Shown here: piece after piece, positions 54,990 through 64,000 of the stretch
Layout of the letters: the number at the start of each line of letters is the position of its first letter
Numbering within the stretch: the first letter of the stretch is position 1
Origin: Monodelphis domestica
Taxonomy: Eukaryota > Chordata > Mammalia > Didelphimorphia > Didelphidae
NCBI RefSeq assembly: GCF_027887165.1
Contig: NC_077227.1
Span: 62,600,107-62,664,106, forward strand
Direction of reading: 5' to 3'
DNA length: 64,000 bases
Notes under the pieces: model-generated
Database searches by the model: none
What the model was told of the DNA's origin: nothing
Seen by the model: the letters and a program-made list of their open reading frames with translations, nothing else
Position numbers and translations under genes: made by a program

Positions 54990-57900
54990 GGTCTTGAACT
55001 ATTCTCCCTTTTGGGAAATAGTATGATTCTCCCCAAAGCTTCAGTCTCCTTCTTTGATATCAGAATGCAGTCAGACCTATCTAAAAGGTAACACTTTATT
55101 CTTGAGGACTCGCAGGGCAGGGAGAATGAAGGTGTTGGTTGAGGAAAGTGGGAGATAGAAATCCTTATAGCTTAGCAACTGACCTCCCATCCAAATCCTG
55201 AGGGGTTCAAGCTGTCTGCCTGACAGTTGTTGGGTTTGTCCTTCCTTCGAAGCTAATCTGGCTATGAGTTGAAGTTCAGGACAATTAGGGGAAAGAGAGA
55301 TCTTCTCAGTAGATAGCTTCCTATGACGTCCTAGTCTACTTTTGTCTTCAGCTGGAACCAGAGGGATTTAGGGGTTCACTGGAAAGTAGTCAATGTGCAG
55401 AGGGATCCTCCAATTCAGAGGTCCTCTTTTCAGACTGTGCCCTCCAAAGAGAGCTGGTCAGAAGTGAGCTGACAGTTTTGAATTCCCCCAGATCATCTGT
55501 GTTTCTTCTTGGAATCTTGAGTCTTCCTTGCCCTTCCCCAGCTTGGGCTGTTCCTTTGCATTGCTGGATCTGATTTTTTTCCTTTTGCAACTTCTCTCTC
55601 TTACAAATTCCCCCTTTTTCATCTTATGCAGGTTTGTCACCTTGACAATTGCACTTACCTTACTTACTTTTCCTTACTTACTTTAGTTTCTTAGTATTAA
55701 ATTTCTATCTATATTCTGTACCCTACATCCCCCTCCCAAAATAAAAAATCTTTTGACACTTAACTATGTTTTACTCCTAACTTAAGCTTAATTTGGCTAA
55801 TTAAAACTATGCTAAAATAGGGGTTCTGGGAAAAGATTCAGAGTAGGTGTGTTTTGTTACAAAGGTTGATATAATTCAGTAACATGTATTTGGACTAACA
55901 ATGTCCTATAACAATATGTAACAATGTTAATTTAACTATCTAGGTAATATTTTCCCAACTCCCTATATTATCTTATGCTTTCTTAACTTCTCTAGCTATT
56001 GCAATTTCTTTAACATTTAAGAATTTGTATGTGTTCTATGTTATGCTAGTTCTATTCTTTGCCTCTCACTGGCTCTCTAAACTTTGAACTTCCCTTTTCA
56101 GTCCTGACTATCCTCTTTCCCTGATTTGAGTTATGTTAAGATTGTTAGGTGATTCCTCCCCTATGTTAGTGCTCTAAAATTCACACGTGCATGTGTGTTT
56201 TCTGTACAATCATTACATATGATACAAACTTTATACATATTAAATATATACATGAGTTCTGCTTTGGAGTCAACCAGACAGAAAAGTTTTTTTCTTGTTC
56301 TATTCTTCCTGTTTGAGTCTTGTAAGAACTTTATAAGTTTGTACATTTTTCATTATCATGGACCTTGCTTATCTACAAGGCCCCTAAATCAGTGTGTTTC
56401 ATGATTATGTTCTAAATATGTTGTGTGGTCTGTGCATTCTTACTCCCCGAAGATGAATCTTCTTCACATATTGATTGATGTTTCTATTTTCTCATTGCAC
56501 ATTTATGTGCATGTTGCATGCATGTCCTTAATGTGAAGTTAATATGCATGGTGCTTCATCTTAAGTGACATGTTCTTTGAAGTTCCTTTTACCCTACATA
56601 GTGTTCCTTTTGTCCACTTAAAGTCTCTGATGTCCTGGAAGGATTTTTTCCTGGTCCTGATGGCTTCATCTTTGCAGGAGACATATCTGTCATCTCACTT
56701 TAATAGTAGCCTTCTCTCTCCTTGCACTGGAACATGCATATATGTAAGATTTGTTGCTATAGTATGAGTGTGTAAGATTGGTTGATATTGTGTGAGTGTA
56801 AATCTGATTGGTTAAGATTATGTGAATGTGGGTAAGACTTTGTGGAGTTTTCCTTGTTTGCCTTCAGATTTTTTTGAATATATGTAATGTCCTTCATGTC
56901 ATAGAAAGTATGAGTGAGAGAGGAGAATGGAGAATTAGATAGATATAAAGGGAGAGTAATGGGTTTTCTGCTTCTTGGATTATGATCAGTCTTTCTTCTG
57001 TCATCATTCATATCTCAGTATCACTTTGTTCAGGGCTGCGTATAGCTTGTTTTCCTTATTCCTGTCAATTTCTCAATGGGTTAGTACTTCTTGTGTATCG
57101 TCCGGGGCATTTTCTGATCTGATTTCGTCTGGGCCAACTAGGACAAAGTAGTGTTTGACATGTGAAGCATTGTACCATGGTTCTTTTCCTATGATTTTGA
57201 TTGACATAGAGGTTGTAAAATTGCAACTCGGAATGATCCATTCCATTTTGGATCTGTTGCTGTGCTTCTTGTAAAGTTTTTCACATATGCCATGTCTCCA
57301 GAGTTGATGTTGTGTACAGCAAAGTGCACCATTAAGCCTAGATTGAGTAGTTCTTTCAGTCTGTCCGGTATATTTGTCAGGTAAGTGTGTAACTGGCACT
57401 CCCCTCCCAGCATGGAAATGTAAGAATACTTTGCAGTCCTTCCATGCCAGAGAGGCTGTCCAAACAGTAATTTATATGTGGATATGTGCAAATCTTCCCT
57501 GGGCTTTGTCCTCAGGTGGAATAGTGCAAGTGGGAGAACTTCTGTCCACTTGAGGTGTGTTTGTGCACATAATTTTCCCACTGCAGTTTTAAGTTCTCTA
57601 TTCATTCTTTCCACCTGTCCCAAACTGCCCAGATGGTAAATTGCATGTAGATTTTCTTCTAGAGACTTGTAAGATTTTAGCTGTGAAATGAGACCCTCTA
57701 TCAGAATCTATGCTGTCTGGAATGCCATATCTGGGGATGATCTCTTTTAGGAGTGTCTTGACTACAAAGGCTGTGTTATTCTTCTTGGCTGGGTATGCTT
57801 CTGTCCACCAGGTCAACCTGTCCACCATCACTAGGGCATACTTATATCCTTTGTCACTAAATATGTTAATATGATCTATCTGCAAACATTTGAATGGCAT

Positions 57901-59431
57901 GACAGCTAACAGTCTACCCCCTAATGCTTTGCTTTTAAAATGACCTTGGTTGTATTGCCTGCAAAGATCACATGCCTGGCATACTCTTACATATGTAGAT
58001 ATCCCTGGTGCTGCCCCAAATCTCCTAATTTCATCTAACAATGCCATGGTGCCATAATGTCCTTTGGAATGCATGCCATTGCAGAGATGGTAGTACAATA
58101 TCCTGGGCAAAATGGGTTTCACTCCTTCTGCTATCCAGATCCCATTCACTAGTTTTGCTTCCAATTGTTGTTTCCATGGCTGAACCTCTCCTTCATTGTA
58201 AGCTTGTATGATATCTTGCTTTTCTACTAGAGAGAAGTTCAGCACATGTATGGGACCAAATCTGGCTGCAAATTTTGCATATCCCTTGGGATATCTTATC
58301 TTTGCCAAAGGAGTGAGCTTTGCAATGTATTATAGCTACTTCTCTTGGAAAAAGAATTCCATCTAAGAGTTGTTATAAATTTCCCATAAGCTATGTGTTT
58401 CCCAGCTGATGTAATGAACTCTTTATTCTTACATATATCCCCTGTACCATGAAGAACCGAAAATGCATAATTTGAGTCATGGTAAATGTTGATTCTTTTG
58501 TCTTTGCCTAAGATGAGAGCAATGGTAAGAGCTTTTAGTTCTGCTCCCTAAGCACTGATATGGCTAGGCAGAGAGACATGCCATAGCATGTCAGTTTGTG
58601 TAACTACAGATGTACTAGTGACTCTTTTATTTTGGTGTATGTAAGAAAATCCATCAGAAAACATTTTCAGGTCAACATCAATGATTGGAGTATCTTTCAG
58701 ATACTGTCTGGATTTCTGCACTAGTTCTATTGTTTGTGCACAGTCGTGCAGTGGCTCTCCTGCTAAAGGTAAGTCAGGAAAAGAGTTGCCAGATTTAATA
58801 GTGCACACCAGTATAGGGACAGGTTTTAATTGTCTAGCAGGATGACTTTATATTGGGATAATCTGGCAGATGTAAATACTTGCATGTTAATCCTTTTTAG
58901 AATCTTCTCTATTTGATGAGCAGAGTATACATGTAATCTGCATCTGTGTTGCAGAAAATCCCTAAGGAGTGTAAAGCAGGGAGTTCAATAGAAGCTGTGG
59001 GTGTGACAGGAAGACCTCAAAAAGTCAAAAAGCTAGAACCAAGAATGGTTTCACTTGGACCTCTAAGTATAGAACACTCTTTTCTTTTAATGCCAAATTC
59101 CCCAATGAATTTAGTGAATAGGGATCCTCTTCGTAAATTGAGAGCAATTGTCCTAGTCTACTTTTTGTCTTCAGCTGGAACCAGAGAGATTTATGGGTTC
59201 ACTGGAAAGTAGTCAATGTCCAGAGAGATCCTCCATCTCAGAGGTCCTCTTTTCAGACTGTCCCCTCCAAAGAGAGAACTGGTCAGAAGTGAGCTGACAG
59301 TTTTGAATTCCCCCAGATCATCTGTGTTCCTTCCTGGAATCTTGAGTCTTCCTTGCCCTTCCCCCACTTGGGCTGTTTGCATTGCTGGATATGATTTTTT
59401 TTTTTTCCTTTTGCAACTTCTCCCTCTTACA
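54990..59431 (-). mobile_element. Class I ERV fossil inserted in exon 3 of copy 3
   Basis: LTR-type direct repeats lie at up to 55605 (left, extending to about 54990 or further) and about 59150-59431 (right). On the minus strand they start TGTAAGAG, and the left one is preceded by a purine tract (55606-55620), marking it as the 3' LTR; AATAAA lies at 55102-55097. Pol remnants on the minus strand include RNase H-like sequence (58548-58808) and a gammaretrovirus-like integrase (57189-58308: HSKGHYG, CDLCRQYNQ, LQIDHINIFSDKGYKYALVMVDR). A protease-like piece (58946-59149) lies in the opposite orientation, so the element is rearranged. It is broken, with many breaks and much of gag, pol and env gone. 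The exact left edge is not fixed and could be as far left as about 54660. Confidence 0.85.
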
Positions 59432-59867
59432 GTCGCCAAATGTCTGGCTGATTCCCAAGGATATATGGCTGATCCTGATGAGTATCTGACTGACTTTCTC
59501 AGTGATTGGTTGGAGACACCAGATGACAGATTCCTAAATCTCTCATATTGAGATACCTTAATATCTCTACTAAATGGTGAATTTTCAGTTAAATGAGAAA
59601 TAGAGATCTCGAGTTATTTTGAGGAATATGGATAGCATGGTGTGATAGGCACTATAATAAAATCTTTGTCTTATTCTGTCAATTAAGGGTAGATTTCATC
59701 TGTGAGTGCTTGAGCAGATCCAAGGCCAACCTGAGTGGTGGGATAGGATTTTGATTTGTTTGGGGTTTTGTTTTTTAAGTTTGTGTTCTGAAGGGTCAGT
59801 ATTCATTTCAGAATTAAGTTGAGCTTTGAGTAATGACAGCAAATAAAAATACTCCAAGGTTTAACAC
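59432..59867 (+). other. Displaced 3' end of homeobox copy 3 (last codons and 3' UTR)
   Basis: Right after the LTR the host sequence reads into a frame with GYMADPDEYLTDFLSDW and a stop near 59551. It aligns with the end of copy 1 around 21780-21830 (CTGGCT..GAATA.CTGACTG). Its 3' UTR (59600-59865) is collinear with copy 2's 3' UTR (26340-26608). This is host DNA, separated from the body of exon 3 by the ERV. Confidence 0.85.
59842..59847 (+). terminator. Polyadenylation signal of copy 3 (displaced)
   Basis: AATAAA in the block GCAAATAAAAATACTCC, which copy 2 shares at the same place. Confidence 0.7.
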
Positions 59868-62800
59868 TGATAGGAGTATTACTATGCTTTCAACGTCCTT
59901 AGACAACTCTAAGACCATAAGCTTCAGAGAATGTTCACTTACGTTGGAAAGAGACTCTCCCCAGAAGCTCTATACACATAAGAATCACAATTCAGAGCTG
60001 TATTCAAAACCAAACACAGTAGTAAATATATTTGTGTTTGTATGTGAATAAATGCTATGTTATTATGTACTATAACACATTACCCCCAAAGTATAAATTC
60101 ATTAGTCCATTTATCCTATAATCCTCTTCATTGCAAATTTCACAAAGTCTTTTAAATTCATAAATTTTCAGTCTTTTAACAATGTCCATTAACTCCTGAA
60201 TTCTCTTCATCTGCATTGTCCTCTTCTATTCTCTTCTGAAGGAATGGTCCTCTCCTTACTGATCTTTTTGACTGTAGACTCAATTTGACTGATGACTCTA
60301 TCTTTCTGCAATCTCTTCTTCATTTTCTTCTTCTACAATGATTTGTACATTTTCATTATTTATACCATGTGCTAATTTTATATGTGAACAATGATGTCAG
60401 GAATCTATCCAAAAGTTTTACTGAAGATGGAGAAACTAGCACAATAGTGTAAGAACCTAGCCAAGTTTCCTGTGTTGCTGATGTTTTAGCAAAATTTTTT
60501 ACATATACCATATCTCCTGGTTCATAATTATGAAGAGAATAATCCAGAGGACCCGTATGAATTAATACTCCCATATCATGTAATTCTTTTAGTCTTTGTT
60601 TTTGTAAAGCACTTAAGTAAGAAGCCAGTTGACAGTCTCCTCCTAAGAGAGATGTATATAGACTGTCATAGAAGTTTTTGCTTGTAGTGGAGCATGTCCA
60701 AAGAGCATTTCATGGATGATATATGTAAATCTGCTCTTGGCCTCATATGTAGGTAAAACAAAGCTATGGGAAGAATTTCTGGCCATTTGAGATGAGTTTC
60801 AGCACAGAGCTTTCCCACGATAGTATTTATTTCCTTATTTACATGCTCTACTTGCCCTGAATTTTGTGGATGATGAGGCACATGATATTTTGGTGTTATT
60901 CCTAGATTTTCATAGACTCTTTTCAGGATATTATGAGTGAAATGGAATTCTTTATCAGAGTCTATTGTTAATGGTACTCCAAATCTAGGTATAATTTCCT
61001 TAATCAACACTTTCACCACAAAGCTAGCTGTATTTGTATTTGATGGAAAAGCTTCAGGCCATTTGGTTAATCTATCAACAATTACCAAGCAAAACTTGTA
61101 TCTTCCAGCTTTTGGCATGCTGATATGATCATTCTGCAGATTCTCAAATGACAATATGCTAAAGGTCTACCACCTAAACCTTTTTGTTTGAATGATCCTT
61201 GATTGAATTTTTGGCAAACAGAACAGCTGGAGCAGATCTTATTTGCTACAGTACTTATTCCAGGGACAAAACATTGTCTCTTTACAGTATCAGTTTGAGT
61301 ACAAAAATGACCTTTTGTGTGAATGGCTTGACACAAATAGGTATACAGGTCTTTTGGTAACAGCTGTTTTCCTATATCTGTTAACCATATGCCATGTTCT
61401 TTTCTTGCTCCAAGCTTCTCTTTCCATTTTTGTATTTCTGCATGTACATAAGCTTTTTCTAGATCATCAGATTCTATAGTTGATAAGTTCATAATATACA
61501 CTGGGGCATTTCTGGCAGCAAATTTTGCAGTTATATTAGTTCTGATTTCCTTTAGCAACTGAATCTCTTCTACTAGTATGACTTCTACAATAGATTACCG
61601 CTAGTTGTTTAGGCTTCTGGATAGCATCCAACAACTCAGCTATTATTTCTGCATGAGCAATTGGTTTTTCCGATGTAGTGATAAAACCTCGTTGTTTCCA
61701 GTTCCTTCCTGTAGCATGACAAATGGGAAAAGCATAATGTGAGTCTGTGTAAATGTTTGCACTTTTACTATCTGCCAGAAGACATACTTGCTTCAAAGAC
61801 CAACTCTGCATTTTGAGGACTAAGGTTACTAGGTAATGATCCATACCACAGTGTCTCAAATTCTGGGACAATTGCAGCACCTGTACATCTAATTCCATTG
61901 CACAAATATGAAGAACCATCTGTGAATAAAACCAAATCTGCATTTTCAATCGGAGTATCTTTGAAATCCATCCTTGGCATATCCACTAGATCTAATTCTA
62001 AACATTCATTTTTTGGCAAATCAGGAAGAAGTGTAGCTGGATTTAATACACTGTACCTTTTCAACGTGATGCTTTCACTACCTAGAAGTATAATTTCATA
62101 CTTAGATATTTGTTGGTCTGAATATGCTTGAGTATAAAATTTACTCGTTAGTGTTTCTATTTGATGTGAACAAAATACTGTCAATGGACATCCCAAAACT
62201 AAATCTGATTTCTGAACTAACACAGCTGCAGCAACTGTAACCCTTAAACAAGGAACTGTACCTGCAGCAATTGGATCTAGCTGACAACTATAGTATCCAA
62301 TTGGACGATAACTTTGTCCTAAAGTCTGTGTCAGTACACCAGATGCAATTCCTTTTGGCTCATCCACAAATAATTGAAAAGGTTTAGTATAGTCTGGGAT
62401 TCCAAGTGCTGGTGCAGATAAAATAGCTTCCTTAAGCTTACTTAAGGCTTGTAGATGTTCAGGTTTGAGTTTTAGAGGTTCTGGTTCTGTATTCCTTGTT
62501 AGATCTGTTAAACATTTAGTAATTTCATTATACCCAGGTACCCATTTTCTACAAAAACCAGTTGTTCCAAGAACAGCTCTGAGTTGCTTCTTGGTCTTAG
62601 GTGCACCCAGTTTCTGGATATCAGCTATTCTTTTCTTAGTGATACTTCTGGAACCCTCTGACAACACAAAACCAAGATATTCAACATGAGGCAAAACTCA
62701 TTGAAGTTTTGCTTTAGAGATTTTATGTTCATGCTTATGTAAATTAATCAAAAGAATCTTGCTATTTCTTAAACACACTTTAGCAGATGGAGGTGCTAGG

Positions 62801-64000
62801 AGGATATCGTCTACAAAATGTACTATTTTACTTTTTTTGAATGATATTGTTTTAAGATCTCTGTTCAAAATTTGAGAGAATTGGCTCAGGCTATCACAGT
62901 AACCTTGTGGAAGATAAGTGAAAGTCCACTGGGTACTGTCCCATGTGAAAGCAAAGATCTTTTGAGAATCCACGTGAATTGGTATCAAGAAAAACGCTGA
63001 ACATAAATCTACCATGGTGAAATATCTTGCTTGACTTGGAATAGATGAGATTATAGCAGCTGATTTTGGTACTATAGGATGAGTCTTTATTACATGATCA
63101 TTTATAGCTCTCAAATTCAGTATGAATCTATAGACAATTCTGCCATCTTGATTGAGCTTTTGTTTCTTTATTGGCAGTATGGGAGTATTGTAATTTGAAA
63201 AATATGGTATTATGATCCCTTGTTGAATAAAGGACTTAATAATAAGTCTTATTCCATCTATAGCTTCTTTACTCAAAGGGTATTGAGGAACACAAGGAAC
63301 TGATCCTTCCTTGGTTCTCACTATTATTACTGGATTAGCTGATTTTAATAGGCCTACATCTGTGGAAGACTTTGCCCATAAATCTTCTGGTATCTCCTCA
63401 GGAATAGGATAGATGGGATTCAACTCATTCTCTGCACTGACTGAATCTAAGAACAGCAATGGAAAAGCTTTCAGAGATTCTTCTGGGAGTTGTAATGATA
63501 TATCCTCAGTGTCAGTACTTTGAATCGTTGCTCGCAATTTACAAAGCAAGTCCCTCCCAAGAAGGTTCATTGGACATTCTGGAATTCAAAGAAATGCATG
63601 CTCCATGGTTAATGGACGTAAGGTAATTATTTTAGGTTGTAATTTTGCTACTATCTCTGGTTTTCCAGTAGCTACAATCACTACCATAGTACCAACAGCT
63701 TTACGATCTTTAGGAAGACTTTGCAAAACTGACTTTCTGGCTCCAGTATCCACTAAAAGATCATATATCTGATCCCCTATAGTTACAGAAACAAAGGACT
63801 TAGTACTATTTGGAGGTTGGAAGGTTTCAAGAATTGGCTCAAGCACAGGAACATCAGTACAAAGCTCAGTCATATCCTGTCCATCCAAGTCTACATCTGC
63901 TTGAATTACATGACTTTCCCAGGATTTTGCATCATCAGCTTTTATATTACTCTTATTGGTCCTTAAATTCTCCATCTTAGTATCATTGTTCCCATTTACA
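59868..64000 (-). mobile_element. Second class I ERV fossil, running off the window
   Basis: On the minus strand, from right to left: an aspartic protease with LLVDTGARKS (63586-63975); reverse transcriptase (62698-63570) with GRIVYRFILNLRAIND and a FVDDILL catalytic motif; the connection region and RNase H with LVLFTDGSSY (61536-62694); and integrase (60356-61558) with ICSSCSVCQKFNQ and PEAFPSNTN. The order and motifs are gammaretrovirus-like (class I). A short candidate LTR at 59868-60079 (TGATAGG..AACACA) with an adjacent purine tract may be its 3' LTR; env is not seen. It is broken in several places, but its pol is better preserved than that of the ERV at 55-59 kb. A different subfamily, judging by sequence. 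Confidence 0.88.

Overview
The window looks like euchromatic nuclear DNA from a marsupial. It is AT-rich and crowded with L1 LINE fragments. It also carries many copies of a tRNA-derived SINE (5' end GGGGCAGCTGGGTGGCTCAG, tail ending AAGGTAAGGGTTT) of the Mar1/WSINE type known from marsupials, older MIR-like SINEs, and class I endogenous retrovirus fossils. There are no bacterial-style genes. The few real genes are intron-containing vertebrate genes.

The centre of interest is a cluster of three paralogous PRD-class homeobox genes, called copies 1, 2 and 3 here. Each has three coding exons. Exon 1 is a tiny leader of 10-15 codons (MASKPP or MDTN/MDTK). Exon 2 is exactly 158 nt and encodes homeodomain positions up to residue 46 (..RIQ). 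The long exon 3 starts at homeodomain residue 47 (VWFQN..) and carries a Ser/Gln/Pro-rich tail. Copy 1 is on + (15.4-22.8 kb), copy 2 on - (32.7-26.3 kb) and copy 3 on + (47.65-59.87 kb). The homeodomain (RRKRT..FPGI/YPGI..RE.LS....ESRIQVWFQNRRAR) resembles the second homeodomain of DUX (double homeobox) proteins, but each gene here has only one homeodomain. Copies 2 and 3 are closest to each other: they share intron sequence, a 3' UTR and a rare GC-AG second intron. All three share a compact proximal promoter block around GGGGCTCTTGGTTT. Copy 3 has two notable changes. One is a recent in-frame 243-bp tandem duplication. The other is a retroviral insertion that separates its last ~35 codons and 3' UTR (59.43-59.87 kb) from the rest of exon 3.

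Layout: 1-1.4 kb, L1 3' end; 1.4-5.8 kb, an old LTR element; 5.8-7.9 kb, a gammaretrovirus-like fossil and a 200-bp-arm palindrome with a hexamer array; 9-10.3 kb, old repeats and an L1-in-L1 insertion; 12.6-13.2 kb, a processed pseudogene of the histone acetyltransferase KAT2A; 15.4-22.8 kb, homeobox copy 1; 23.9-25.3 kb, a trinucleotide array and LTR-like DNA; 26.3-32.7 kb, homeobox copy 2; 27.7-28.06 kb, a U6-L1 chimeric retrocopy inside intron 2 of copy 2's paralogous region; 33-47 kb, a repeat desert with many L1 pieces, mostly in antisense, including one interrupted by a U4 snRNA fragment; 47.6-59.9 kb, homeobox copy 3 with L1, a U2 fragment and the ERV insertion; 59.87-64 kb, a second class I ERV that runs off the window.

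The homeobox proteins are presumably nuclear DNA-binding regulators; this is inferred from the homeodomain and from KR-rich basic stretches. A role in early-embryo gene activation, like that of DUX proteins, is only an analogy.
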